64,000 nucleotides of DNA, taken from NCBI GenBank assembly GCA_963932145.1, contig OZ010580.1:1093110-1157109 (forward strand). The letters run 5' to 3'. Positions 10,367 to 22,967 of the stretch are shown here, one piece after another; positions within the stretch are counted from its first letter, which is position 1, and every line of letters begins with the position of its first letter. This stretch comes from Acanthosepion lycidas (Eukaryota > Mollusca > Cephalopoda > Sepiida > Sepiidae). A model generated the notes under the pieces. That model made no database searches. It saw only the letters and a program-made list of their open reading frames with translations, and was not told the origin of the DNA. The position numbers were made by a program, and so were the translations under genes.

Positions 10367-13300
10367 GAGCAAAAAAAAAAAAAAAGAAAAACTAGAACAT
10401 TCCTTTGGAGAGAATTTTATTTATTCTCAGTTAATGAAACTGGGGGATGCCAGAAATTTAACAAATGATTTCTTCAGATTTTTTGATTAATTCTGAAGAC
10501 TTTGACTTTGGCAGCAATTGAATTAAAAGAAAGTAAAATGGATGTTTTTAGATCAAATGACAATGAATTTCTCTTTAATCTTTGTTTTGTTTTAAAAGTG
10601 ATTTTATTTGCAGAAAGAAATGTTTCGGAAGTGAAACAAAGAAAAGATATAAAAAAAATTTCACTCACTAAATCAAAAACTAAAAATTCCAAAACAAAAA
10701 AGATGGAGATTTTTCTTTCACTTCTGCTTAAGAGAATCTCATTCTGATGCCAACATTTTTGGTGATGTCAGGAGGTTCCACAGAATTCCAAGTTGGTTTT
10801 ATTCAGCCAAGTGATAAACCAATGTGGACATTATCAACTTTTTATTTAGTGTTGATTCTTTTTGTTTTGTCCTTGTTTATTTGAAGAATTTGAAATAACC
10901 AAATTATTTTTAACAAGAAAAAATAATCAAAAAACTAAACTCCTTGTCAAAATGCACAATTTTTATGCAATTAAAATTTTAACAACTTGGGCTCATATTT
11001 AAGATAAGAACAATGTGAAATTTTAATTTTATTTTAAAGGATATTTGATAAGAAATTTTACTACTGAGAATAGACATTAGAAATTGATATATAAAAAAAA
11101 AAAAGCTTGTAAAATGATGACTGTTTTCAGTTTAATTTTCTTTTACCATCGCATCATTTATAAAAGCAGATGTTGAAAACTTGAAAAAATTTTGAATTGA
11201 TAGAATTTGGATGGAAGTGTTCTATGTGTTGCTGCTTTTACTATTTGGCTACTAAAGCTACTGATTATTTGGGTGGAGATTTTTTTCTTAATATTTGCTC
11301 TATTTGGACCTTAGCTTCAGCCAAGGTGATCAGCTCACCAAACCTCTGGGGTGTTTTATGTAAACTTCTAATATGTTAATCAAAGATTCTGTTTAGGGTT
11401 ATTAAAATGCTGAAAAATTGTTATTGGCATTTGAATTTAGAAATATTAATTACGTATAATCAGTTCTTCTTAACATAGAATTTTTCGCAACTTTAGAGTA
11501 ATAATGAATGAAACTCCATTTGTTAATTTAGTTTTTATTTTGTATCAGAAAATCTTTGGACTCTGCATGAATTTCCCAGCAAACAGAGTAGTTTTCTTTG
11601 TTTCTTTTTATCACAATGATTTCCCAAATGAACCATTGTGTATAATGAGACTAACAGAATGAGGTTCATTCCATCCACAATGTGCAATAATGCAAATACT
11701 TCATTTCAGAATCTCAAACCAAGTCAGTACTATTGATGACGTTATTGTTTTCCTATTGTTTTTATCTTAAAAGCTGCACAAGTTATTAAATTTTTAAAGT
11801 GCTCAGGGAACTTTATGGACACTTGAAATATTTAATAGATTTTTAATTGAAAAAAGGCTTTTTTGTATTTATTGATGAATGTATAATTGAATGTTTTTTG
11901 GAAAATGGGTCAACAAAACAATGTTTTGTTTCTATCATTGTTGATGGGATTTTGTATTGGGGAAATTTAAGAAGGAAACTTTTTCTGCACTTGGTCCCAT
12001 CACTAGTCATCATGGTCTTCAGGATATTTGATTAAACTGGTGAAGCCAAATGATCCACTCTCAATGGCAATCATTTCATACCCACACCTATGCATTATCT
12101 GCATTTTTCTATAAGAGGAACAATTTCAAACTATTTCCCCAGGATTTAGTGCAGTTCTTGAAATGCAGTCAGTAATCAATGCAGATTGTATGTCAAGTTT
12201 TCTTCCTTCCCTAAAAGAAATTGGAAAAAAGTAAGTTTTGTTTTGACCCAGGTTAAGATTTATCTATTTTTGCATGGCCACACCTTTGGTACACACACTG
12301 CCACAAGTTGTACAAGTGGAATCACTTTAATCTCTTTTGTTTGCAACAAAAGTAACTTCTTATAATGTACCGTCCTCCTACCTTCTACTTATAGATATAT
12401 GTATATAAACATGTTGCCTAATTCAATATACATCTCATCACATTATTATTGCTAATTATTTTGATATAATTTGCTATTAACAATTGGATGCTGAAACCTT
12501 GCTATAAAGTGTATTCTTGTTATTAGAATGCGTTTCTAAAATCTGCTATAAACTTAATTTCATTAGCAAGAATGATGAAATTGTGTTAAATTCTTGGACC
12601 TCCTGCATTCAAACAGCTGTTATGTAAGTTGAATAGACAAAAACCAACGTGAACAGACATCAATTTTTTGGTTGGTTGCAGACTCATGTTAAAAATTTTT
12701 TAAGAGTCTGTGTATGTCATTTTTGTTTGAATTTCTGAGACAAAGTGATTTACTATTCTACATTTGATTTACTTGACACCATTTTCTCTCTGTTTCAATG
12801 AAACTGGTTTGAATGAATCAATTTTTGTTTGACTTACAAAGTGGGGGTGGGGAGGTGTTTGAAAAAAAGACAGTGTTTGCATGAAAGATCAGAATTTGTG
12901 GTTGCATCATTTCAGCATCTCTCCATACCTAATTTCTTTCCATCCAGAAAAAAGGAAATGCTACCATAAATAGTTCCACAATGAAAAACAAATGCTTACA
13001 TGTCATGGAGGCTCTTCTGATAAATGAAACAGCCCAAATTATGCAACTTTATAATCATTGGTAGAAAATGAGACTGCAGCTTTTAAGCCCACTGAAAAGT
13101 TATATGTACCTAAACTTAGTTTGGCACAAGGCTACATTAAATGGGCATCTAGTAAAATTGCAAATTTAATCTTCCTTACCATTGTGCTATGGCAAGGGGA
13201 CTTAAAACAATTTAAATAAGCATCAGTTGATATTAATATGGGAATAAATAGATTTTTTTCTGCTTTTGTTTTTACAAGAATGAAACTATGAATTATCAGA

Positions 13301-13517
13301 GATAAATATGTTGTCATTTATCAATATTTACTTTTGGGGCATGGATTAAATTTTTCTTCTGAAAGATAATATAGTGCTAGTTTAACTGAATTTGGTCAAT
13401 GCCTGTTGACACGACAGATAAGATTGTGTGTTGTATTTTGGTTACACCAGCTGCAGTTTTGAAACTTGTTCATTGTGTTGGAGCAAAAATCTTGAGGACT
13501 TTTGTAGTGTTAGAAAG

Positions 13518-13518
<1 letters not shown>
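10367..13518. other. AT-rich, CpG-poor DNA downstream of ERMP1-like stop
   Basis: Probably 3' UTR and flank. Short ORFs occur, but none shows a recognisable domain or gene-like composition. A 14-A run at 10372-10385 and several short homopolymers are present. No transposon termini were recognised. Confidence 0.45.

Positions 13519-13582
<64 letters not shown>
13519..13582. repeat. (GT)n-(TA)n compound microsatellite
   Basis: About 10 GT units followed by about 21 TA units. This is the same compound type as 62149-62272 in reverse order. Confidence 0.97.
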
Positions 13583-13584
<2 letters not shown>

Positions 13585-14884
13585 GGTTGCCTACTGTAAT
13601 ACCATGATTTACAAGTTTGTTTTGCTAGTATGTGTTTGGTCCTCTTTGTGTGCCCCACTTTTATTTCTTTGTTCCAGACTAAGTCAAGCTTAGTCAACAT
13701 TTTTTACACAGGCAAGTCTTGATATAGCACATTTAACACAACACAAAACTGGATACCCTGTGATATCTTTACCCTCTGAAATTGTTTAAAAGAAGAAAAA
13801 AAAGACATTTTAGTGGAATTCATGTTTGTTGTTAAAATCAAGATGGTTGTCATGTCATTTTGCAGTTGACTGACATCCTTAACACTAATACCCATGGCAT
13901 ATAAAAAAAAATGAAATCACTGGAAGTGGGCATTATAATTTGGTGGTTTTGATAAATTATAAATCGCTCTTTTAATGAATGACCTCCTGTATACTAGCCA
14001 AACGATCCAATATTACAGCCCACTCTATTGTTGCTAAATATATTTGTTAGGTGGATAGCATTGCATTTTTCTATAAGACTACTCACTTATATAACATGAT
14101 TTTTTTTACTCGACTTATCAACATACTGCTATATTAGGTTCTGTTTGTAGAGATAGTAAAAATATAAAACATCCATGTATCACAGTATGTGTATATATGT
14201 GTACAAATATATGTAATAGTATATATGAAGCTTTTAAATTCAAGCCTGTTTCTTTGTTGATCATCAAATAAAATCAAGCAAAAGCCTTCACATAGCAAAC
14301 AAGCTGATACCACCATTTAATTTCAGAAGTTGCTTGAAATGAACAGGTTATTCCTTTCTGTCAAACATTTAGCTTTTTGCACTGATAAAGAATTAAATTT
14401 CTAAACAATATTTGATGGCCAAGAAGAGTGTTTCCATTGTGTAAAGGAGTACTTTTCTTCTCGGCTAACAAGAGACAAAAAAGCATTCAAGATTTGTATT
14501 TTAAATGAAAGGCATGAATCAGGCACAGATTCAAGCTAAATATATAGATAAATGTGTCTATGTTTAAAATTTGTGTTTTAGCATTTGTGTAGGGGAACAA
14601 TCAAGAAAGTTTATTTTGTCTTTTTGTTGATTGAGTCATTAGCAGCATTATGTTGGTAAGTAACCAAATTTTGATTTGCTGATTTTCAATTTAGGCAGGT
14701 TGATTTGAATGATTGTTGCTAAACAATTGTATAAGAATGCACTTTCAATGCAGCATAAATAAAATACATTTCTTGTTAGTCTACTATTCCTTTATGAAGA
14801 GTTGTTGTACTTGGGGGTGGGTAATTCCTGTTTTGACCCTGAATTATCTGTGAAAAATCAGATCTGAATTGTTTTTTTCAGCCT

Positions 14885-14918
<34 letters not shown>

Positions 14919-15475
14919 TTTGTCAGTCCAATGTTGAAAATTTCTTTGGCAAAGTTTTTCATTTTTTTGTCTTGTAACAGTCAAATAAGATTTCATGTTT
15001 AAGATATGAATCCCCCATTTGTTTAGATAGACAATTAAACAGCATTTCTCATTGCAAGGGACTTTCTTATTCAGGGTTACATTCAAATGTTTCTTTTTAA
15101 TTGTTTCAATTGGTTAAAAATTTCATACAAATGTAGATAAGTTTGTTAAAAATGTTGTAACTAGTTTGAAAATAAAAAAAAATTCTTTTTCAAAATTCAT
15201 GGGATTGGATTCTTTTCTTTCTGATGTTTTTACAAATTAAAAAAAATTTTTTTTTCATAGGTTTTGGCATTGGCTGTATAATTTCATGGAAGTGTGATTG
15301 AATTACCATTGGAGGAAGAGAAATTTTGAATTCTATTTTACTTCATTGGACGTTTAGTGACAAAAATCACAAGAAAAGCACTGTACAAAATTTCATAAAG
15401 GAGTGGAGGCTGCAAATTGTTAGGAATAATGAAAATACAGCAGGTTAGAAATACAGGGTCAGTGTCGGGGAACAA
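13583..15475. other. AT-rich intergenic DNA
   Basis: No gene was recognised. It contains a 27-A run at 14889-14915, possibly the tail of an old retrocopy whose body I cannot identify. CpG is rare, as in the whole left part of the window. Confidence 0.45.
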
Positions 15476-16575
15476 CTAATACACTGATGGAAAATAAAAT
15501 TGCAACAGCCTTAAGGATGATACTGCTGATTTTACACTGGATATATGTATACTTGAGGGTGGTAGATATTCAGATAAAATCTTCAATCTCATATCAGTGC
15601 ACAGTGTGTAAGATTTATACAATGACGCATGATAGAACAAGATTCAGAGAGTTGCAAACAGGTGTCATGCCATGGAAATGCACAGGTTTCTTTTGTTCAA
15701 TTCAAGTCATTTGGGAAAGTGGTTGGATTGTGGGCTTTGAAATGCTGGATAATCATTTCAGACAATTACTGGGCATGTTCGGCATAATGGTAGTGCTTCA
15801 ATGTCGATAAATGTCTCCAGTCTCTCAAATGACTAGGTTATAGACAGCTGCATAATATAGACACTTGCCAAAATCAAGGTTCAGCAATGACACGGCTGAG
15901 ATCAGCATCACTGAGTGTTGGGAATTGTTTATCTGTGTAGCGGGACTACAAACACCTATGTCTCTGGGCAGGCTTCCAGTTATGCCATAACACTTGTGCA
16001 CGTCTTCAGTGGTGACACAAAAGAGGGTTTACTAGGAGATTGAGTAGTGTTCTCTAGTATTGAGTGGCAAGAGAATGTTTTGACTTTAAAGAAGTGATGG
16101 TTGTTTGTGTGTGTGAGGTAGATGTGGGGAGTAAAATATTCAGGTCTAATCCTTGGCATCATAATGTGGGCTGCTGAAAGTCCTAACTCTCTGTCACCTT
16201 CAACAGAATATTGTTGAACTTGTTCTGCTGCCATTCTTGCAACAGAAAGATGAGCTGTTCCACTTGGATAATATCTGCTTGCATGACGCCCATTCTATGT
16301 AATATGGTCTTTACTGTTTGACGTCTTCCCTATCCAGCACGATTACCACACCTGTCTTCCACTGACTATGTGTAGGACATGATGAGATGAAGCATGGCTC
16401 ATTTAGATAGTCCACCGACTACAGCTGCAAATTCAGGCCTGCGTCAATGCTTAATGAGATCATATAGTATATTAATATGGGATCTGAGTATTTTTCATAG
16501 ATTCCTTAATTTGGAACCTGAGTACATACTTGATCTGTATATGAAGAAGACTGTTGCAATTTGAATTTCTTTTAA
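15476..16575 (+). mobile_element. Second Tc1-like transposon relic with transposase pseudogene
   Basis: Imperfect inverted ends flank the element: CTGATGG with an AAAATTGCAACAG core at 15483-15510, answered by CTGTTGCAATTTGAATTTC at about 16551-16569. Between them the plus strand reads a Tc1 transposase in shreds. There is an N-terminal GWIVGFEMLDNHFRQLLG block resembling the GRIVGLxEAGWSxRxIA helix-turn-helix. Next comes CVAGLQTPMSLGRLPVMP, resembling the inter-domain GLRxRxPLxRLPLTPRH block. Near 16210-16300 there is an LLPFLQQ...LFHLDN stretch like the second catalytic Asp region. Many stops and frameshifts make it dead. It is a different lineage from the element at 280-1876. Confidence 0.75.
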
Positions 16576-17870
16576 TATATTTGGACATGTTTCCTTTCTC
16601 ATGCACTCTACAAGAATGACCAGTGCTCGAAATTACTCTCCACCACATAATGAACAATCCTAGATTTGATCGGCGACTCTGCCTAGACATAAATAGCTTC
16701 AAAACTTTTGTTTGCAGAGAACAGGCTCCTTGGTAAACTGGCTATGGAAATGCTACTGAAATCCTTTGAACATATCGCTAGTCGACTGCAGATTGCGTTC
16801 ATCCAGTGTGTCGACCTGACGAATGTAACGATCGCAATCTCAACCTATTTCCTACTTGCAATTCTGTGCTCATTTCATAGCTTCGTTAGACAATTTTTTT
16901 TTTTTTTTTTTTTTACCTAGGTCTAAGTAACTCACCCCAAAAGTGTTTGCTAACTGAATACTTCAGAGCCTGTCTAGCTAAACCTATTTCTAGGAGGTAC
17001 ACCCCCACCCACTAGCCATTGCCCGGGCCAAACTATCCTTGTTCCTTCACCTTAGCCTTATCTAAGACGAGTTGTTATCTATATTCGCTGGTGAAAGACC
17101 TAATCATATTCTTAAGATTCTCCCACCACTATCGCTCCCACTAATTACCGCTGCACTAATCTAGTCTGCCTTGTTCCGTAAGGATATGTTGAACTTCCAG
17201 TGTCCAGCCATTCTAGGCCTATCGTCTAATACCATCCGGACACAAACGAGTCTGTGGTTCGAATAGCTTTATTCATTGGAACGTAAGACAATAGCAGATC
17301 TAGATCGACCCTTTTCACTAGCATTCTATCCACGTAGCTAACCACCTCGGTAGACGGCCAGTTAAGAGCACATGTCTACATCTTCTTCTCAGAATGATCG
17401 ACTTGATATCTATCGACGAGACAGACCGACCAAGCTACGATGACGCAAACTCTCAGCGCATTAACTCTCCCCCGATCTAACTTAGGGTCTAGGATATCAT
17501 TTCAGTGCCCCATTAAGACTAGGCGCACCTGATCCACCAGGAACGGCCCTAACTGATGAAAGAACAAACTACTCTTCGTCTGGTTGTTAGGCTCATAAAC
17601 AGTATCGACCCGAAACGAAGCACTCTCCACAGCAATGTAGGCCACAATCTACGACAAAGAGTCGACATGAACAAGGTCCTCACTCGTATCCAGAGATACA
17701 GAATTCTGATGCATTGTCAGAGATTAAAATTTTGGCACCCCATATTTGTTAAATATTGTAATATTTGCTTTACCGTGACTGCCTTCCTACCCTAAACACT
17801 AACCACTTGAGCCATCTGGTGTCGACCAAAATTAAAAATAATCCTATGCCTTTAATACGCGCATGAATGT
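16576..17870. other. GC- and CpG-richer segment, origin unclear
   Basis: Starting near 16600 the sequence becomes clearly richer in C, G and CpG, with several GTCGAC and GATC-rich words. It contains a 21-T run at 16894-16914. It may be the 3' part (rest of integrase and LTR) of the minus-strand gypsy element at 17871-19460, but I could not read integrase motifs in it and found no matching second LTR. The ORF at 17556-17795 has no recognisable domain. Confidence 0.35.
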
Positions 17871-19460
17871 ATCTTGGTTTGGCGAAAGCTTTTTTTTTTT
17901 TAATTATTTCTCTACATTTTGGACATTTTTGTACATCAGGCGATTACCTAGGCCACCACGCTTTCAATTTCAATCGCCTCTGCGTTGCTGTTATTCCACA
18001 ATGAACATCATCATGTACATTTTTCATTACGTATTTTCTTAATGTATCTGGTGGTATCAAAATATCTCCATTGCATATAAAAACCTTCTTTATAGTTAAT
18101 CTGTGCCTTATCTTTTTATAGGGTCTCTCTACCTAAGAACAATCACTCCATTTGTTTCTTTTTATTCTTCATGCAGTCTTGCTTAATTCCGGATCCTCTA
18201 AGGTCTCAAATGCAAGACGATCTAAGTATAATACATCTGTTTCGATCCAGTGCAATATTTTTTAGCTTCTAAATTTTCTGATCTTTCTAATGGCTCATGG
18301 TTGAACTTCAGTCTTGATTGAGCATCTACACGTGGAATAATGTTTCCTCTCACATATTCGATGTCGACGTCATGAGCTTTATGACCGATCTTAAAATTCT
18401 TGAAGATGTAACTTTAAGTTACTCCTTCCTAGGGTTAAAATACAATCAAAAGGTTTATGGTCAAATCTAAGCAGAAACATTCTGCCTAATAACAATTAGC
18501 GAGCTCTATCTGTGCTACATATGATAGTTAATGCTTCTTTTTCAATATTTGAAGAGTTAGCCTCGACTCACGCTAACCTTCTAGCAAGTTAAAATTATAG
18601 GATGACCTTCTTGAGACAAAATTGCTGATATGGCATGCTCACTTGCGTCCGTAATTAAAGTCATTTCCTTTTTAGCGTCAAAAGTTTTTACAACGGTTTT
18701 TTTTCTCTCTTTAAATTTTCAAATGCTGTATTCTGCCATTTTAGTCCATTTGAATTCATTGTTCTTTTTTCATAACTCCGCAAAGGGTTCTTTCAATTCA
18801 CTATACTTTGGTAAATATCTGCTGTAAAAATTAAGTAAAAAATTATTTTTTATTGGAAAGTGTTGATAACTCTACTATTTCATTTATCAAATTCGTGTCT
18901 GATGAAATTCCGTCTTTGGAAATCTGATATCCCAGATATGTTATTGTGTTGCAATTCAACACGCATTTCTTGTTGTTCATGGTCACCCCTGCAATTTTTA
19001 ATTTGTTTAAAGCATAGTCCGTTTTTTTTTCTTCGCTACTGGTAGCATCAATACTTATATCTACTTGATAGATGATCATATTCTTAACATCACCAGTTAG
19101 TACATTTTCAGTAGCATTTGTAGTTTATACACCATACTTCCGTTTGAGTAAGTGCATTGGAGAGTTAATAGTTGCGACCTCTATACATTTGTCATTAAGT
19201 TGTATCTGGTTAGAGGTACATTTGAAGTCAATTTTTTAGCAAAGTATTTAATTCCCGACAACTCGTGAGTATCAGTTTGAATGTTAGGAACAGGGAGCAT
19301 GAATCGGAACAAATTTTGTGGTTTACACCTATTTTGTAACCCCCCACGTATCCTTAAAACTACATCCGGTTTTCGTTAGAACAACAATGCATGAGGCCCA
19401 ATTACTACTACCAGAAGGAACATACTGTAAAGTTTCTTGTTCCACCATTAGTTAGTGTGT
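17871..19460 (-). mobile_element. Ty3/gypsy-type LTR retroelement pol remnant
   Basis: Read on the minus strand, parts of pol appear in the expected order. An RT N-terminal block near 19450-19290 has a NWASCIVVLTKTG motif like the SDWAxPIVxVxKxDG block. The RT fingers/palm end at 19079-18843 has ALNKLKIAGVTMNNKKCVLN and then YLGYQISKDGIS. RNase H near 18670-18450 has TLITDASEHAISAILSQEG, then FDHKP. The integrase zinc-binding domain near 18030-17890 has HDDVHCGIT ... KAWWP ... CPKC. Stops interrupt every part, so it is an inactive fossil. No protease, gag or paired LTR could be assigned with confidence. Confidence 0.8.
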
Positions 19461-20938
19461 GAATAGACAGTCCGCGAGAAGAGGGAAAGTGTCTCTTGGG
19501 TCAAAGGTGAGAAAGCCAATTGTGGTGTCAATTCACTTATGAGATAAGAACATTTGAAACCATATTTTTTAAAATTAATCTCCGACCGAATGCTGGAGGT
19601 GACAGGCGCAGATGAGCGATCAGGGAAGGATGAGGGCCTGCCTGAACCCACTGAAGAGTAGCAGATACAGAAGAGACATTACGGAGGTTGAAGGAGCTGC
19701 TCACGCCCACTGGAAGGTAATAGTGAGAGGTGATACTAAGAGAAGGTAGAAGCAGCCAGGCGAAGCTATGTCTACACCCCACCCCGAAAGAGGAAATTTC
19801 CCCCAAATTATGAATTAATTTAATTTTCAAGACCAAAAACAATAAACTTTTGTTGAAAATAGGGGGATTCACCGAAATCCAGCCTACATCTTGCCCTGCA
19901 ACAGTTTCTAGTTGGAGTCCACAAAAATGAATGCGCGAAAGCCATTCAGTCAGTTCAGTTTAGTTCAGAGTTGGAGTTGCGAGCTGACACTTGAGAGCTG
20001 AGAAGGGAAGTGGTGGAGGTCGCTAAGAGATTCCACATTTGCTGCTAAACATAAGAATCTTCGACTTAAACCTTGAGCCAAACTTACCAAAACAATAAAA
20101 CAAATTTCGCTAACTCTGCAAAAACTTACCAACTTACTCAAGTGATTTAGTATCGGGTTGGGTCAACAATCACCTTTATGCGAACACTTGTACGCAGAAT
20201 TGATATAAAAATAGTAATTATTTTTTACATATATTTCAAGTGCTGTTTTTTTTTTCTCCAATTTTATTGTACGACTTCACTCGACTTGGACCAGCCCAGC
20301 GCGAAGATACCTGCGACAAATCGATCTTGGCCTTCTTATAATCAAATCAATCACAACGTGGGGTAAGGTAGGTCAGGATCGAAGAGATCACTCCATTGAT
20401 CAAACCAGAATCCATCCCGGGCTCACTACGATGAAAGGTTACATTTGTTGCCGTTTGTTGTGAACCGGGATCGATCCTGAAGTGTTAAATTGGATATATT
20501 GAATTTTTCATTCAACTCTAATTGTTGCAGAAACTCTATTGAAGCATCTAAGGACATTTTAGTATGAAGCATTACACACCTTCAATTAATCTCAGCTTTA
20601 TCAATTCATCTTTGATGGTCATTTCTCCAGTGGCTATTCTATTTACTCTTAACTCTGTATAAATCTGTTTTCAAGTTAAGTCGTCCTGGAGTTTGTCGTA
20701 TTGCAGCTGCGGCGTTACTTTTTTTTCTTTAATTTTCACAATTCTCATCAACGTTTGCATCCAACTGCAAGGTGATCATTCCCACAATCGGGGCCCTGAC
20801 AGGTTTTTATTGTTTGTTAGGTAGGCTAGGTGGACCTTTCTATTTGCTGCTGATATTTTTCATATCCAATTTCAAACTACTCTCCGCAGGGTATCGCACG
20901 GATATCCCAGCGTCCCCTCCACATTCCTCAACGGCGAG
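19461..20938. other. Probable 5' part of the gypsy remnant and flanking DNA
   Basis: This should hold protease/gag and leader of the minus-strand gypsy element, but no motif is clear. The minus-strand ORF at 19872-19537 has no recognised domain. 19935-20000 is rich in short CAGTTCAG/GAGTTG repeats. 20690-20935 is a moderately GC-rich run leading into the 5S-like sequence. Confidence 0.35.
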
Positions 20939-21057
20939 GCTTACGGTCACATCACATTGAAATACCGATTCTCGTACCATCACCGAAGTTAAGCAAATTC
21001 GAGCCTGGTCAGTACCTAGATGGGTGACCGCTTAGGAATACCGAGTGCTGTAAGCTT
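20939..21057 (+). rRNA. 5S rRNA-like sequence, probably a pseudogene or element-borne copy
   Basis: A 119-nt stretch begins GCTTACGG and ends GTGCTGTAAGCTT, so both ends pair as in the 5S terminal helix. The Pol III internal promoter parts are visible: box A GAAGTTAAGCAA, the intermediate element GATGGGTGACCGC, and box C-like GAGTGCTGT. The match to animal 5S rRNA is strong, with several C-to-T and G-to-A changes at former CpG sites. No T-run terminator follows directly and it is a single copy, so a functional 5S gene is unlikely. The recognition of 5S is firm; its status is inferred. Confidence 0.8.
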
Positions 21058-21353
21058 GGATGTGCGGGTGGTGTAATGGATAATGGTTCGAACGTTATAT
21101 TCACTTACAGGTAAAAAAAACCTTTGAAAAGGTCTGAATCCACCTCTTCCCTACCTCCAGATACGTATTAATTAGTCAGACTTGTGTCGCTGAAAACATT
21201 GTTATCTCCAAAAATAAAAATTGTGTACAGAATATTTAGATTTCGGCATTGAAAGAGAGCAGTGGTATGGCGTGAAACTAAATCTCAAACAAATCAACGG
21301 TGATTTTGTAGCGACTGCTATGTTTTTCCACACCCAAATTTTATTCGTCTGCG

Positions 21354-21580
21354 ATTGGCTAATAAATCAATACTGCTTTCTATAGGACAATTTAGCCATC
21401 GCAGTCGTTGCTTTGAATTTTTCGGTTTTGAACTTGCTTACTTGTTTCGTTAGTACAAATTTAGCGATTGGTCAAATTTTAACCAATCACATATTTTAGT
21501 GCAAAATCAACTTTTCCTGCGGTTTCGCTGGGAGCCTATCTGTAGCTTTAAAAGAGGCGACTTTTTCACAAGCCGTCAGT
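21354..21580 (+). promoter_or_regulatory. Candidate Pol II core promoter with three CCAAT boxes
   Basis: Inverted CCAAT boxes (ATTGG) lie at 21354-21358 and 21467-21471, each in a GCGATTGG context, and a direct CCAATCA lies at 21483-21489. A TATA-like TTTAAAAG lies at 21547-21554, and a TCAGT initiator-like site at 21576-21580, about 30 bp downstream as expected. No ORF of note follows, so this may be the U3/R region of a solo LTR rather than a cellular gene promoter. Confidence 0.45.
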
Positions 21581-22044
21581 AGAGTCCAGCAAATTTCGCC
21601 TGTCAACACAAACCTATGACTTTACTTACATTTCAAACGCACACACAGATACAGAATTTTGTAATACATATATACATATCAGCCAAGTTCAATCAACCAG
21701 GACTCTGTTGATTTCTCTAACACAACACACTTTCTGATCAATTGTATTCTTGTGTTATCAATTCTAACAGAAGACTTGTTCTAACGTTGATTCCTGAACA
21801 TTTCTCTCTCAAGAGAACCTTCTTTCGAACAATTAATCACAAGTCAAAAATACAGTTAAAGGGGAGCAACTTCTTTTCCCTTAATCTATTACATTGAATA
21901 CAAATTATTGTATATTTTGTTCTTGTATGTTATTTCAATATATACTTGTTGATTCACATTTGGAGTTTTGTTGTTTTCTTGAATCATTAATAATAAAGTA
22001 TATGCGCTAATGAACACGCATAACAATTTAAGCTTTAGGAAATA
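21581..22044. other. Sequence downstream of candidate promoter, possible LTR R/U5
   Basis: AT-rich, with no coding potential. It ends in a run of TTGTAT/TATTTT words around 21895-21950, of the type found near poly(A) sites of LTRs. No second LTR copy is present in the window. Confidence 0.3.
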
Positions 22045-22124
22045 TTAGGTTGGTGCAAAAATAATGTCATTTTCTCACATATGTTACTATGTGAGAAAAC
22101 GACATTATTTTTGCACCAACCTAA
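22045..22124. mobile_element. MADE1-like mariner MITE, copy 1 (80 bp)
   Basis: An 80-bp near-perfect palindrome starts TTAGGTTGGTGCAAAAATAA and ends with its complement, flanked by TA at 22043-22044 and 22125-22126. Length, termini and fold match the human MADE1 (Hsmar1-derived) pattern. Its inner part (CACATATGTTACTATGTG) is shared with copy 2. Confidence 0.93.
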
Positions 22125-22924
22125 TAGCAGAAGTCTAAAGAACCAAATTTTAGTTGAGCGATATTTTAGCTTTTCATTGAATTAGATGAAGTGATAAATG
22201 TTTGCATTATCATTCTATTTTTGACATAATCAATATATTAAGTACTGACGAAAATTAGCATCGAAGGTTTCAAAGTAGAAAGGATAACGTCACTGTCAAT
22301 CCACGCGCACTGTAAATGACGAACCGTGTGACATTGTTCAAAGACAATGAGGAATCAATTCAACAAGAAATCAAAGCTAAAAAATGATTTCAAATTTCAT
22401 ATAACAAAAATCTTAATTAAACGCCGAGCGTCGCAAGCCGTGAGAATATCTCAAAGTACGTGGATAGGAATAACAATAGGCCACACAGCCCTGCAATTTT
22501 TTCCAGTATATGTCTGAAGCTAATTGATGTGATAGAAAATGTAATTACTTGAGAAGTGATATAATGAAAATATAAAATACAGAACGAAAGACAAGCATTA
22601 TAGCAAAGTTCCACAATACTCCAGCACTTTACTCGGTAATCTAGTTTCATTAATAATGCTGTCGTGTGGAAGTTTTCAGCTCTTTGTATTTCCCGTTCTT
22701 TCAGTCACTTTGCAATCGCTTCGGAACTCTTGCAGGTGCTACATTAATATATAGGTACAACTAGTATATTCTTGGGATTTCCAGTTCTTCCAAAAAATCT
22801 GTAACGCTCTGCAGGATTCTTAGAAGTGTTCTGATAATAATAAGAAGAATAGGCACAGCTGCCATCTTTTAAATCTTTCTTTCAACCACTTTTCAAGCGT
22901 TTTTGGGACTCTTCTAAGCACTAA

Positions 22925-22967
<43 letters not shown>

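Noticed and set aside
19537-19872. 111-residue minus-strand ORF upstream of the gypsy RT remnant, considered as gag or protease
   Set aside because: No Asp-protease triad, zinc knuckle or other gag feature is visible.
21061-21095. tRNA gene directly after the 5S-like sequence (TGGTGTAATGG and GGTTCGAAC)
   Set aside because: The two boxes are only a few bases apart, far too close for a tRNA or a tRNA-derived SINE head.
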